Positions 22,559-34,440 are shown, numbered from the stretch's first letter. The stretch: 64,000 bases of DNA from Diploptera punctata (GCA_030220185.1 JASPKZ010003415.1:1204001-1268000); one strand, 5' to 3'. Notes: generated by a model from the sequence alone, not told the origin. Program-made: numbers and translations.

Positions 22559-22903
22559 TCCGATTGAGGGTCTTTCCACTTTTCAGCGGTTGCCCTTTTA
22601 CCAGCCGGCTGCTGGCCCTTCACATCCACATGTGTCAATCACAGAGGTAGATGATCAACAGCCAGTGTAGGGGTGACATGTGGTTAGCATGTCCAGTCCC
22701 CCAGCCGTTATAGCTGGTTCCTCAACCTGGAGCCGCTACTTATTGTAGCTACCCAATTGCCTCACGATGCTGGGTGGGCACCGGTCCCATACTGGCCGAA
22801 ATACCATGAGAAAATTTCTTCCACCATGGAGACTCGCACCAGCGCAAGTCCCGTAGCTCTGCGCCAAGGCTTCCTACCTTAACCGCTCGGCTACGGCGCT
22901 AGC
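22559..22903 (-). mobile_element. SINE family 4, full length, minus strand
   Basis: On the minus strand it starts GCGCCGTAGCCGAGCGGTTA (box A-like). Next comes a box B region in GCGCTGGTGCGAGTCTCC, then GGCCAGTATGGGACCGGTGC. It ends ...GGTAAAAGGGCAACCGCTG and CAATCGGAA. The 10-bp perfect target-site duplication TGAAATTAAT is at 22549-22558 and 22904-22913. Shortened copies occur at 14860, 53260, 53610, 60532 and 61435. Confidence 0.92.
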
Positions 22904-23029
22904 TGAAATTAATAATTTGAAATAAAAATAATACGTAAAGAAGGCTAACTAACTGCGAAAGTACAGTAAATAAAATATGAGTCCCTAATATGAGACCCAT
23001 TATAAATGCTGTCCCTTAGTTTCATTTAG

Positions 23030-23552
23030 TTCAAAGCATCACTTTATCTTGAAGCACATTGCACACATAATAAAGCCATCGGCTCCACAGTCTTCAAGGG
23101 TCCACTGGAAACATTTGAGATGTTTTCTCCATGTCTCGCCATGTTTGTCCTGCGAGTAGAAACAGCCACAGATCAAGCACTCTGTACCATTGTCATCATC
23201 GTCGTCGTAAGAAGTGTCATGCTTGCTGAAAATGCTGCCTTCGGAGTCGTCAGATTCTTCAAGAACTGACTGCTAACACCTTTTTACACCTTCCTTATCC
23301 TTATGGCCTTTTTCATTTCCTGTTTTCAGGCTCGATTTTTTCACATTGAATAAGTCTTTTATTTAATTCGAGCTTTTGTATGTTTCCAATTATTCAATTA
23401 ATTTGTCATTAACATCGACTCCGTAGAAGGACAAATTATACTAATCGTTGGAAAGGCAAAGCCTCTCAGCCACTTTTTGCTAGCTGATTTTTTTTTATCT
23501 TCTGAGGAAAGGATGTTTAAGGTAATTTCTAATGGCTAATTGGAATACTAGC

Positions 23553-23588
<36 letters not shown>

Positions 23589-23870
23589 TTCGGAGTCCGT
23601 AGTATCTAGAGTAAATTTGTACACAATAATTGACAAGCTGAATCTCTACTTTCCGTTGTCATAAACGATTTTCTGTCTAAATTAATGTTCTCTAATTTTT
23701 CTGGTCTTTTCTCTTCTCTTACGTAACTTTTTAAGGTCCCTTTAGGGACCCCAAAGTACTTTGCTGCATATTTGTATCCCATCTCTTTCGATCTAACACT
23801 GCAAACAGGATGAATAATAATTTCTGGATCCTATTTCTTACGTTTTGGTATGCCATTTAAAAAGAATAGA
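23030..23870 (-). pseudogene. pogo-like transposase remnant
   Basis: About 23870-23660 (minus strand): IPKRKK, a stop, DPE, then VRSKEMGYKYAAKYFGVP and KGTLKSYVREEKRP. This matches the N-terminal psq/CENP-B-type helix-turn-helix of pogo-like transposases. About 23280-23040: SDDSEGSIFSKHDTS, then TECLICGCFYSQDKHGETW and CGADGFIMCAMC. This is a C-terminal cysteine-rich finger of the kind some pogo/Tigger proteins carry. The DDE catalytic core between them is missing or unrecognisable. A (TA)n run sits at 23556-23585. Confidence 0.65.
23556..23585. repeat. (AT)n microsatellite
   Basis: Perfect AT run within the pogo-like remnant. Confidence 0.9.
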
Positions 23871-24502
23871 AACCAATTAATGATTAAATTAACCAGTTTA
23901 TATATATTTTCAATTATAACACATGATTGCGTGCTAAAAATAATTTATTGAGTTTAATAACCTATTCACGTGCCTTGAAGAGAAATTTTCCTAGTATGAA
24001 ATCCTGTATCATATTAAGAAACCACTAGAGGCTCGTACTGGGAACTCTCATTGGCGGATAAAGGAAGGCGATTTCAAGGTTAAATCCTTAGTAAAAATAA
24101 TTTAAAACCAATGTAAAATAATTTTCATTTCATTACCTTGTAAATAGTAAATATCAATAAACAAGTTTCACCTGCCTTAATGCCCAAATTAGAGAAGAAT
24201 CGATCATCTCAAAAACTCAAACACACAACTTTTTCCCTCCCAACAGCTACAAGAAGAGCACACTTCTCACAAACACAAGGAATGAACTGGTATCATAAAA
24301 TGTCAGATAGCGATGGTAACTAACATTGTTTGCAGTTGGTAAAACTTACTTGCTGTGTTAGACTAGAGTCTCATATTAGGAAAGAGCCTCATAATTGGTT
24401 ACTTAACACTACATCACTTGCACGGAGGTAACCAGTATGTTCCATGGACTGAGCGATGTGATGCCATTAGCCTGTGCATTAACGTAAAATATCTATAATT
24501 TT

Positions 24503-24505
<3 letters not shown>

Positions 24506-24567
<62 letters not shown>

Positions 24568-24770
24568 GTTTTATTTAAGCTGGCAGAGTTAAGATCATAT
24601 TCAACCAGCGAAAAATAAAATTTTATACAACATTTTATATACGGTATTTATTTACAATTTTAAATATTATTAAAATGTAGACTAAAGAATGCACAATACG
24701 AATCTGGTATAATATTAGCTAACACTAACAAAACGCAGAATAAAATAAAATAAGATAATTAAAGCTTCCT
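24506..24770 (-). mobile_element. LINE 3' UTR with (TTA)n tail, minus strand
   Basis: From the (AAT)n run at 24506-24566 rightward, the minus strand reads GCCAGCTTAAATAAAAC just before the tail, with AACTCTGCC upstream and TGTTAGCTAATATTA further up. It is an inverted, diverged copy of 25140-25441. Confidence 0.75.
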
Positions 24771-25139
24771 AGGTACATACGAATGGCATGTGTTTATCTA
24801 AAAAGAGGTAAGCAGATTTGAACATCAAATTGTCTTATTTAATAAAATCTATATTTCCTCAAGCTTATTGTTTTTGTTCCATAATAATTTCTGATGAATA
24901 TTTATAATCACTACGTTTTTATTGAATTTATTTTTTAATGTACATCTCTATGATTGATACATGTGAATGTAAGACCAGTAACCGGCTGGTAAGCCAAAGT
25001 TCAAGTTTACTACCTAGTTAATCAGACAGGTAACAATTATACATTGGGTATCTCTAACATTTCCTACCCCTCCTTTAACATTTCATTGCCTAATTTCCTT
25101 GTGGGATTTTGGACGTTGGATCCTGGTGACTTAATTATA

Positions 25140-25370
25140 TATACCTATAAACATTAATCTAGGAAGCTTTTCTACTTTATTTTATTCTATTTTATTTATA
25201 TTCTATGTTTTGTTGGTGTTAGCTATTATCAGATCAGATATGTATTATGCATTCTTCAGTCTATATTTTAAAATATTGTAATAAATATTTAATTTTTGTA
25301 TGGTTTTATTATTAGCTGGTTGAGTGGAAGAGAAGACATTATGGCCTTAACTCTGCCAGCTTAAATAAAG

Positions 25371-25441
<71 letters not shown>
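25140..25441 (+). mobile_element. LINE 3' UTR with (TTA)n tail, plus strand
   Basis: GGTGTTAGCTATTATC, then GGCCTTAACTCTGCCAGC, then TTAAATAAAGC, followed by TTA repeats at 25374-25441. It contains an AATAAA-type signal. It is inverted relative to 24506-24770, about 0.6 kb away. Confidence 0.75.
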
Positions 25442-25443
<2 letters not shown>

Positions 25444-25663
25444 TCTTGAATTTCGCAAGAAGAAAGGTTATCCAGAAAAACATTGGAAACGGTGTCCACC
25501 TGGAAGAAGAAGGAAAGGAAGACCTCGAAACTCGTGGATGCAAGAAATAATTGGAATGAGAACAATAGGGCTGGAGGACATGGAGTGGATGGATACAGAC
25601 GACTGGAGAAGAAAAAACTTTAGGCACAGGAATATGTGTGAACATTAAAATTCTGTATATAAA
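25442..25663 (+). mobile_element. LINE C-terminal fragment between microsatellites
   Basis: One frame reads HWKRCPPGRRRKGRPRNSWM, then IIGMRTIGLEDMEWMDTDD and WRRKNFRHRNMCEH, then a stop. It is a LINE polyprotein C-terminus of the 'GRPR.SWMQEI' type, immediately followed by its own TTA-rich tail from about 25670. Confidence 0.8.
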
Positions 25664-25698
25664 CAAATTATTATTATTGTTATTATTATTACTACTAC

Positions 25699-25753
<55 letters not shown>
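25664..25753. repeat. (TTA)n microsatellite
   Basis: TTA/TTG run with an ACT interruption. Tail of the preceding LINE fragment. Confidence 0.9.
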
Positions 25754-25769
25754 TATTAAAGGAGAAACG

Positions 25770-25832
25770 TTATAATTTAGATGGGTTTCATTCTTTTTCT
25801 ATTGTGTTATAATTTAGATGGGTCTCTCTCTT
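25770..25832. repeat. Short tandem duplication
   Basis: GTTATAATTTAGATGGGT followed by a CTTTTTCTATT phrase occurs twice, with a step of about 38 bases. Confidence 0.7.
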
Positions 25833-26529
25833 TTTCTATTATCAGTATCGTCACTTTTCTCCATATTTCACACTTACGAACTCTAATGAAATATGGACTA
25901 CTTTAGAGAAAATTCTACCTGATCAAGATCGATAACCGGAAACGGATCGCTCAACAAATATCAAGAGACCAATTCAAAATATTGTAGGAAATCGAGGAAA
26001 GTACTGAATGTGAAAGGAATGACAGTGAGTATCGGCATTAAAGATAAATTTGTTATATCCAAGAATAGAACTGATTCATCATTATAACTTGTCTAATGAA
26101 AAGATTCCATCTTATCACCAGCAATAAGTTACATCGGTTCTATTGGACTAGCTGCCTCTGGTTCCGAAGTTCGCGGATTCATACTGAGCGGGATGAACGG
26201 ATTTTTCAGGCAGGACATCATATGTTAGATATTTACAACACCCTCATAATACTGCACAAATAGAGCAACCCAGCAAAAATAAACGTACTGGAAAAAAAAT
26301 TAAAGGAAACCAACAACAGCCTGTTTCTAAATAAGAACACTCCCAATACATTCTATTCCCTGAACAAAATAATCACAAGTGTACAAGTATTGTATTCACA
26401 TTCAGTAAATACAAATCTATCTCCTGCTCCTTCACTGATAATGGGACTAGTCCCGAAAGACCTACAATAAATTAATATTTTACAAAGAGTAGTTTTATGA
26501 GACGGGTCTATGATATAATTGTATATTAT

Positions 26530-26660
26530 AATTTTGTAATAAAAATTCCTAGTATGGATTCCTTAGGAATGGAAATAAAACCGATGGACCCGTGACATTG
26601 ATTTTACGGCACGTAAAAGAATCTCAAGTCTGAAATAAACCTCTGATTTGTTTTGGGTTG
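26530..26660 (+). mobile_element. SINE fragment, 'ACGTAAAAGAATCTC' family
   Basis: GGAATGGAAATAAAACCGATG, then a GGCACGTAAAAGAATCTCAA phrase and a CCTCTGATTTG end resemble the tail of the 21100 and 32480 copies. No head is visible here; a possible piece of head lies at 26150-26225. Confidence 0.4.
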
Positions 26661-26739
26661 CTAATATCTTGAGTTCTTGAAGAATATTGATAAATGAAAA
26701 TACTCTCTACTTACCATACTACCACTAACTCACTGATAA

Positions 26740-27440
26740 TGTTGTACTCCAAGTTCGTGGCCACTAGTCCATACATCCATATCCTTAGCTAATGTTTTCC
26801 AATCATCCCCTGTTAATTAATCTCCCTAAAATCATAGTTAATGTCATTCTCCCATCTGATTAGCCTACCAACTTAATTTGATCCCTCTTGTTTTCCTACA
26901 AGGAGTTTCCGTGCACCAGCTCTTATTGCTTCTGATTTCACACAAAGATCATACAGTTCACTGTTGGTTTATTAAGTCTTCTCCATTTGCCTTTCTTGGG
27001 TCCAACAATTTTCCTCATCATCATCATCATCAAGCAGATCAAAGATATAGGCTTAATTGCATATTCCAGTCCCATCCATCCAGTACTCTTCTAAGTGGTC
27101 AACCTTGGCTTTGTATCCCAACTGGGCAGAATTTTAATGTTAAATTAGGTTAGGCAGTCTTTCTCTGGTCATTCTTCCAAAGTGTTTTCCTCAAAACTGT
27201 ATTCTCAAATACTCGTATTGTTTTATTCTCCCTTAAAGTAAGAGACCGTGTTTCGTATCCATAATGCCTAATATAACTGGGAGAATAACAGTTTTATACA
27301 TTTTCAATTTAACTTTCTCGAGAGACCCTATAATGCACAATAGCATGCATTTCCATACTTGAGCCTATCCTTAATTTCTTTCTGAGACTCATTCCTGTTT
27401 ATAATTATCGTTCCTATGTATTTGAATTCGGCCAACTTGC
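26740..27440 (-). mobile_element. LINE 3' fragment (LVGKQEG-type tail), minus strand
   Basis: Minus-strand text contains ARKLLVGKQEG, then LIRWENDINYDF. Upstream in the element, at higher coordinates, it has VKLKMYKTVILPVI and GRIKQYEYL-like text. It is the same LINE family as 70-670 and 58860-59280. Stops and frameshifts are throughout. The RTE-like LINE at 27476 sits next to its upstream side. Confidence 0.7.
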
Positions 27441-27869
27441 CATACTATAAATTTATATTTAAAATTTAAATATTAAACTCCGCCATGGCCGGTCCCAAGC
27501 CCGGATGAGAAAGGAGGAGGGGGAGGAGTAACAACCTCGTAAAAAAAACAGGGTTCAGTTGGCTCCGACTGATAGTACTCTGTAAGGGCCCCTAGCCAGG
27601 GTTACGGTGAAGACCTCAACGGCAGATTCGGCGCAGAAGGAGTCCTGGATCTGGCGGAAGTGGCAACCCTCTAGATGGGGTTAGTACATCCAGAAGCTGG
27701 ACCTAAACCTTCGAGGTGGCAATGGTCTACTCTGCATAGCGTTGGTACCGCGATCAGAGGAAAACATATTACTCGTATTCTTCACAATGGAAACTCGGAC
27801 GGACTTAACCAAAGACGACCTCAGCGTAGAAATAAGGACAAACGATTTGGTATAAAAGATCGGATTAAA

Positions 27870-30620
27870 GTGGGAACCTGAAATGTCAGAGGACTAAACA
27901 CAAAAGAAGAAGAACTAATCAGAGAACTAAATAATCAAAATATTGATATAGCAATACTTACTGAAACAAAAAAGAAGTTGAAAGGAACGAAAGATATTGG
28001 TAATTATATACTAATATACAGTGGAGTTCCTCAAGATAGAAGAGCTTGCAGTGGTGTAGCTATACTAATTAATAGCAAATGGAGATAAAAAATAATAAGC
28101 TACAAATATGTGGATGAAAGAATAATAACAGTAAGGTTGAAAATAGATCGGAATTACTTAAACATTGTAGGAGTGTATGCACCAGAAGAAGGGAAAATTT
28201 ATTTTATTTTCTATGATAAATTACAACAAGAAATAAATGGTATTAAAAACACAGAAAGTATCATCTTAGGAGGTGACTTAAACGCCAGAGTTGGTAATCT
28301 CCCAATCCCAGGAATAGTAGGTATGTTTGGAGAAGATGTAATAAATAGAAACGGAGAAGAACTTCGACAATTTGCTACCTATAATAAACTAAAAATCACG
28401 AATACTTTCTGTAGGAAAAAGGACATACACAAGTACATATGCTGCGCTAGAAACCAAAGATCTTTAATAGATTACATAATGATTAACGATAGACTCAGGA
28501 ATCAAATACAAGATGTAAGAGTATACAGAGGATGTGACATATATACAGACCATTATCTATTGGTAGCCACGATACTTATAATAGCCAAATGGAAAAACCG
28601 AAAACTCAAGAATATATAATAAATATGAAAATCAAATAAAACTACGTTTTATTTTTATTTAATTAATAAAAGAAGAGGTTCTTAAAGTATATCTTCTAGA
28701 AGAAGAAAGTATAAGACAATTATACCAAAAAAGGCTACACGAACACTTAGAAAGAAAAGCAATTAATGATAATCTAAATGAAGAGTGGGAAAATATGAAA
28801 ACATATATTATGAATGCTGCAAATGAAGCTATAGGAAAGAAGAAAAAGATTCGCAACAAAAGAGGATTAAAGATATGGAATGACGAAATAGAGGAGGATG
28901 TGCGAGACAAAAAAATAGCTTATTTAGAGTACTTACAAATGAAAACGGAAGAATCTAGAACTATATATAAACAAAAAATAAATCGAGCAAAACAAATAAC
29001 TCGAACAGCTCATAAAGATTCCTGGGAAAGATTTATTTCCAAAATAGAGCACGATGTACATGGCAGACAATCGTTAGCATTTAAAGTAATGAAACAATTA
29101 AGTACAACAGAAAAAGATACTGCAAAACTAAATACCGTTAATCTGAAGACATGGGAGAATCACTACAGAGAATTATGGTGTAACGAAGAAGAATTAGTTA
29201 TAAAACGCCCTTCTGAAAGTGAAAATAAATCAGAAATAGACAGAATTACTCTAAGCGAAATGAGAGAGGCATTGAAAGAAATGACAAATAGAAAAGCACC
29301 AGGTATAGATGGTATAAACAATGAACTGACAAAGTATGCAGGTTTATTTGCAGAAATAAGATTATTAAACTTAATAAACGAATGTTGGAAGACATGTAAA
29401 ATAGCTGAAAATTGGAAGATAGGTGAAGTCATATCCCTCTTCAAAAAAGGAAATAGATTAGATAGTAAAATTATAGAGGTATCAGCTTATTGAACTCCAC
29501 TTATAAATTATATGCAAAAATAATAAATAATAGATTGAAGAAGATATATGACACTCTTAGAAGAAGAACAAGCAGGGTTCAGAAAAGGAAGATCCTGTAG
29601 TGATAATGTGTTTATTATAAAGAGACTAATTGAAAAGAGAAGAGAATTTAACCTGCCAAAATACTTGTCGTTCATTGATTTTGAAAAGGCCTTTGACAGA
29701 GTAAATAGATCTATATTATGGGAAATAATGAAGGAACGAGGATATCCATACCATCTAATAAAATCAGTCCAAGGCTTATATGAAGAAACTAAAGTTGTGA
29801 TAAAAACTGACAGAAAAAGGTCAGAAGAAATTTTAATAAATCAAGGAGTTAGACAAGGGTGTAGTCTATCGCCCACTCTTTTTAATATATATATCGACGA
29901 CATTATGAAACAATGGAAAATTATTATGGACAAAGGCCTTAGATTGAACAATAAGGTAAGTATTGATAACTTAATTTTCGCCGATGATTTAGTCTTACTA
30001 CGCCATGATGAAGATCTGTTACAATTGGCTGCTTACAAACTAAATGCAATATGTAGCGATTATAATTTTTAAATTTCAATAAGTAAAACAAAAGTAATGG
30101 TATTTTGTGGAAGAAATACTCTGCGTGCAAAAATAGTAATTATAGACGAAATTATTGAACAAGTATCCCACTTTAAATATTTACGATGTATGATAAAGAT
30201 ATTGAACACAAAACACATCAGTTTCAAGCTATTTGTGGTACAATAAATATAACATTGAATAATAAAGGCCATAAACAAACAAAATTAAAATTTTATAAAA
30301 CAATGGCTGTCCCTGTCCATTTGTATGGGAGTGAATCTTGGATTACCACTACCAAACAAGAAAGTAAAATCCAAGCAGCCGAGATGAAATTTTTAAGAAG
30401 AGTAAAAGGCTGCACTAGAATGGACCAGATAAGAAACGAGGAAATCCGTGAAGAACTGCAGATCTACTCCATAAAAGAAAATATATTTAACAACAAGATA
30501 CAGTGGAAATAACATGTAGAAAGAATGGAAGAAAGAAGATTACCAAATAAAATCTTCCATTATTTTCCAAGAGGAAGAAGAGATGTCGGAAGTCCTCGGA
30601 AGAGATGGTCTTAGATCTAT
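27870..30620 (+). pseudogene. RTE-like endonuclease/reverse transcriptase pseudogene
   Basis: Endonuclease: a TGA stop replaces the tryptophan before NVRGLNTKEEEL. Then ILTETKKKLKGTKD, VGVYAPEEGK, GGDLNARVGN and TDHYLLVA supply the APE-type catalytic signatures (28110-28619). A stop and a 50-bp insertion follow. RT: NRKAPGIDGINNEL (about 29288), AGFRKGRSC, FIDFEKAFDRVN, QGCSLSPTLFNIYIDD and FADDLVLL (29975-30000). A C-terminal part follows at 30186-30512 with LRRVKGCTRMDQIRNEEI. There are at least five frame breaks, so it is inactive. Confidence 0.92.
28617..28666. repeat. 50-bp insertion matching one arm of a small inverted-repeat element
   Basis: TAATAAATATGAAAATCA, then AATAAAACTACGTTTTATT and TTAATTAA match 34788-34838, the right arm of the 34686-34838 element. 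It splits the LINE reading frame between the endonuclease and linker regions. Confidence 0.75.
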
Positions 30621-30799
30621 TAGTGAAGACGGAACAGGCAACTCTTGCCTAAACCAGGAAGTGAAGAAGAAGAATAAGAATTTAAATATTATTTACAAAA
30701 GGAATCTGAAACTTAATTAGATGCCTATTTAACTTGCTTTTTTTGTGAAATACCAATAGGGACACATACATAATGTTCTACCCAAGAGTGGGTCTTTCA

Positions 30800-31050
30800 C
30801 TGTAAACTCAGCATTCTCCACGTTTTCCTTAACTCAGCTTTCCTTTTTTTTATCCGCATATAAACCATTTATTTGAATATTATATACCATCTGATGTATT
30901 TTTCAGCCTCTAACTTTCTTTCCGTTAACCATTTTTTCCAGAGCATCCGTCAGCAAGCATTTTCTTCTTAGCCAGTGGCCAATCCAATTTCTTTTCCTCT
31001 TCTTTATGAGTTCTAGCACTGTTCTTCTTTCAGTAGGGGTTTAGTAAATA
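30800..31050 (-). mobile_element. LINE C-terminal fragment, minus strand
   Basis: Minus-strand text reads LELIKKRKRNWIGHWLRRK, then CLLTDALEKMVNGKKVRG. This is a distinctive insect LINE tail ('NW.GH.LR..CLL.DALEG.V.GKK.RG'). It represents a separate family from the RTE-like copies. 5' truncated. Confidence 0.75.
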
Positions 31051-31829
31051 ATTTATTACCGGTATTAATATTTTGCTTTGCCATTTAAATACAAAAAAGA
31101 AATAATAGTTTTAAAGCAATTGCATAGGTCACATATCGATAAACTTTTAAAATTGCTTAAACTTAAAAATTATTCTTATTCTTCTTCTTCCAAGGCGTCA
31201 CAATACAGAGTGACTTTAGCCTCCCTCACAATACACCTACTTTCTACTCTGTAAAACGCCTTCTTCCACCTACTTGTAATCCTCATCTTCCATCTATTTC
31301 ACTATGAAACATTTATGAATCATTATTTTATTTTGCATTCGTTTAGAATGGCCTAGCCACATCAAACACCGATATTTAATGAACCTTACAAAGTTAATCG
31401 TTCATCTTCATAAATTTGAGTTCAATTAATCTATGAAATTACTATTTGAACTCAATTCTGACTAGACTTAATTAATGTTGAAGATAACTTCAAGAATGGG
31501 AGAAAATATGAATCCACCACTGTTGAAGAGGGTATGTAAGATCTACTGCAGTGGAAAATGAGGTTGCTTCCAACAAGTATTAATGTGTTTTCCTGATACG
31601 TTTAGGCAAGAAGTGAATTCTCGTTTGGAGAAGAAAACATGTCAACTGCAGGCTTAAACGCCTCCAAGAGCTTACTAATGGAAATCACTTTCCGTCGAAC
31701 AAATTGAAAACTAAATATTGTTTTCACATTCAGCAAAGGAAAATACGTCTTATAAGATTCAGAGACAAAATGAAAACTGATAATGGCATATCTAAATGTC
31801 ATATACAAATTTACGCCAGAATCAACATC

Positions 31830-32340
31830 ACTATTTCAAGCATAAGTGTCAATGTTATATAAAACTACATATTCGAATTAAAAAAAGAATAAACCTAGAT
31901 AGAAATAGAAATAATAAAGGAAAATTTGCAACTGTTTGCCTCAATGGAATATTGTGGGATAAAAATATAAGTAATAAATATAAAATGAATATATATCATA
32001 CAATTGTTAAAAGCATCATTACTTATGGAGCAGAACTTTGGCCATTAACAACAAAAACAAATAAGTATCTTTTGGCAACGGAAATGGATTTTATACGAAG
32101 GGGCCGCAAGAATTTCAAGAAGAGAAAAAATTAGGAACTCAATTATAAGGGAGAAAAATTAAGATTGAAGACACTATTTTAGATTATATTAAAACTCAGC
32201 AATTAAGATGGTACGGACATGTATAGCGAATGGAAGAGGATCGACTACCAAAATCTGTTTTGGAATGGAAACCTGAGGGAAGACGAAGCAGAGACCTAAA
32301 ACCTCCTGGAGTCAGGGAATATGTTTATATATGAAGGAGA
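31830..32340 (+). mobile_element. LINE C-terminal fragment, plus strand
   Basis: ORF 31796-32134 contains KYKMNIYHTIVKSIITYGAE, then LWPLTTKTNKYLLATEMDF and IRR. After a frameshift come LDYIKTQQLRWYGHV and RMEEDRLPKSVLEWKPEGRR. This is the typical LINE post-RT region and tail. It has several breaks and no catalytic core. Confidence 0.8.
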
Positions 32341-32479
32341 AACATCTACAACCAGGATATTGGATGGACCGACAAAATTGGCTATTAGGAATCGGACGAT
32401 GTCAAAGACATTAATCAACCGGTGATCTATCTATCTATAAACCTAGATATAGGCTTAATGCTCCCATAGTTTGTAACTT

Positions 32480-32650
32480 AAATATTCCTGGCCGGAGTCG
32501 AATAATTTTTAACGGCTAAAAATTATGAGCATGGGTTATTTCGGGAGAAACCTAAAGCCGTGAGTGTCGTCTCAGGTTTCCGGTACGTAAAAGAACCTCA
32601 CTCTGGAAAAAAGAAGAACCTGAGCAAAATTTGTGGCATTTCACGCCCAG
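32480..32650 (+). mobile_element. SINE-like fragment
   Basis: CTGGCCGGAGTCGAATAATT (box B-like), then GGGAGAAACCTAAAGCCGTG, then CGGTACGTAAAAGAACCTCA. It resembles 13085 and 26530. There is no box A. Confidence 0.45.
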
Positions 32651-32895
32651 ATTTGAATTGCCACGGTAATTTTCTTATCTATTTAAGAGCTTGTTAAATA
32701 AACTACTAACTAATCACTACCCACCTAGCCTCAATAAAAGTAAAATAAATGACAATTTTATTTATGAGATAATACAAATAATAGAAAAATTCGTAATTTA
32801 GATGTATACACAAACTGAAGTTTCCTGGAGAAATAATTTGATTTCGCCGTCAGAATTACCGTAAAATTAACAAAATATAATCTCTTAATATCTAT

Positions 32896-33092
32896 TCTAG
32901 TTCACCACTGTGACATGGGTAACTTTTTGCTTCGAAAAGAGTGGGTGCGAATTCGATCCCCGAATAGGAAAGCTTCCTGGGAGAGGTTTTCTTTGAGATT
33001 TAACTTTCCCGTCTATAAGTCAAATGACAGGAAATCTTAAGTCCTAAATAATTCCTAACACCATCTGGTCATTATAATCACCCATATAATTT
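32896..33092 (+). mobile_element. Diverged SINE-A-like copy
   Basis: TCTAGTTCACCACTGTGACA, then box B-like GAATTCGATCCCCG, then GGTTTTCTTTGAGATTTAAC and CAAATGACAGGAAATCTTAA follow the SINE-A order with heavy divergence. The tail is missing. Confidence 0.55.
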
Positions 33093-33102
33093 TCGCCTAG
33101 GA

Positions 33103-33643
33103 CATCGATTCCCAGCCTGTGATTCGCGAACCCCGAGGAGGTTAGCAAAATATTTTAAGGGGTTCGCCAAAACTTTTCCATAATGGCGGATTTCGAACTT
33201 AGATGTATTATTGTTTCCTTCATTTCTGCAGCATCGTCATAATAATAATTATTATTATTTATTATTATTATTATTATTATTTTAAAATTAAATTAACTCT
33301 ATAATGTCCCTTGTTACATATGTGTAAGATCGGGCATTTATCACATTATTTCCATAATAAATTAATATTTACCGCGAATTCCTAATTTACGGTTATGTGA
33401 TAACGTTAGGAATGCATTTGATTTCGCTACAACAAGGCCTACATGTTGTGTAACTTTTAAGCCGTAACTATAGTAACTTTAGGTTTAACCGTTAAGGGTT
33501 AAGTTAATTTAAGGTTATTAAACCTTTTGCTTGGAATTAAATGTTATGTATGCCTACTGCATGCATATTTAATAGTCAGTGGTTCACCCAAATCAGATCA
33601 TTGTGGAAGGGGTTCGCGAATCGAAAAAGGTTTGGAACCGCTG
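33103..33643. mobile_element. hAT-like MITE
   Basis: 541 bp with inverted ends. The left end is CATCGATTCCCAGCCTG, then GATTCGCGAACCCC. The right end, read inward, is CAGCGGTTCCAAACC, then GATTCGCGAACCCC. The flanks GCCTAGGA (33095-33102) and GTCTAGGA (33644-33651) form an 8-bp target-site duplication with one mismatch, as expected for hAT. There is no transposase ORF, so it is non-autonomous. It contains a TTA/ATA microsatellite at 33239-33282. Confidence 0.82.
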
Positions 33644-33706
33644 GTCTAGGAGAATGGTGTATTTTGTTTTAAATGTTTGTTTCGTCTCGTAAACTATTTA
33701 CCTATC

Positions 33707-33790
33707 TTAACCCATTCGCCTCAAAAGACGAGGTAGACTCGCCGGCAGTTAAATGGCCTTCAACTCAGAAGACGAGGTACACTCGCTTAA
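33707..33790 (+). repeat. Possible solitary piggyBac-like end
   Basis: TTAA at 33707-33710 is followed by CCCATTCGCCTC and two GACGAGGTA(G/C)ACTCG repeats. The TTAACCC start resembles the complete piggyBac end at 41034. I find no matching right end nearby. Confidence 0.35.
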
Positions 33791-34224
33791 GTCTGCTGTT
33801 ATTTATTTTGCAATATTTTGTACATCCCTTGACAGGGTAATCTTTTATTAACATTTATGAATAGTAGAGGAATTTTTGGCCTCCACCTTTATTTTGATAT
33901 TAAGTACCGTTATATTTTGTTTGTTTTGAATGTCTTAAAATAGACAATAAAAGTTACTGCAACTTAAATCCGATTTCTGTGAAAATGCATTGAACTTTTA
34001 AAACTGAATCGAATGTGTTAATGTAAAGGACCATTTTTCACATCCGTGTAATATAACTGTAAGAATGGCTATTTCATATATTTCAGTGTAACTTTTTGTA
34101 GAGAAGTTGGAATGAGAAAAGTCCTTCTAATGTATGACAGCTTGCGTTTTCAGACTTGAGTCTAAGTTCTATGTCTTTCTGCACTCCATTCATGATTGTA
34201 GGCTAAGCATTATTGTCCAAATGT

Positions 34225-34440
34225 ATTTGAATCGGCCTCGGTGGTCTAGTGGTAATGTTCCTTGGCTCCAGTCCCGAGAGTCGTTGGTTCAAACCGGCCG
34301 GGATCGATTTATTTTTTAGGATGGAAAAATCCAAGGGACAAGTCCTCAGGGAGGAGATGATAACTCACGTAACAAAAATAGAATTACAACTCCCAAAATC
34401 ATTTTTTGGGCTACATGCGTCAATTTGGAGCCCAAGAAAA
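34225..34440 (+). mobile_element. SINE, 'AATCCAAGGGACAA' family, with tRNA-like head
   Basis: GGCCTCGGTGGTCTAGTGG (box A-like), then box B-like GGTTCAAACCGG, then GGAAAAATCCAAGGGACAAG. The best-preserved head of this family in the window. The 3' limit is unclear. Confidence 0.7.

Larger units (their letters stand above)
22978..24391 (-). mobile_element. pogo-like (Tc1/mariner) DNA transposon remnant
   Basis: Both ends carry inverted TATGAG..C and CCTAATATGAGAC phrases (22976-23003 and 24368-24393). They are flanked by TA dinucleotides, the target expected of this superfamily. Between them on the minus strand lie two transposase-like pieces. The true left end could be 22439, where another TATGAGACCCTTT phrase precedes the nested SINE; TATGAG-type motifs may be subterminal repeats. 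The element is too decayed to be active. Confidence 0.6.
27476..30678 (+). mobile_element. RTE-like LINE, copy 2, decayed
   Basis: 3.2-kb non-LTR element bounded by a 13-bp perfect target-site duplication, AATTTAAATATTA (27463-27475 and 30679-30691). It ends in a GAA-rich tail. The gene order is endonuclease then reverse transcriptase, as in copy 1 (36630-39891), and both share the same protein signatures. Its 5' end differs from copy 1, with GCCATGGCCGGTCCCAAG. It contains a foreign 50-bp insertion at 28617-28666. Confidence 0.92.

Noticed and set aside
22402..22638. 78-codon minus-strand ORF
   Set aside because: It runs across the 3' end of SINE family 4 and its flank. No domain.
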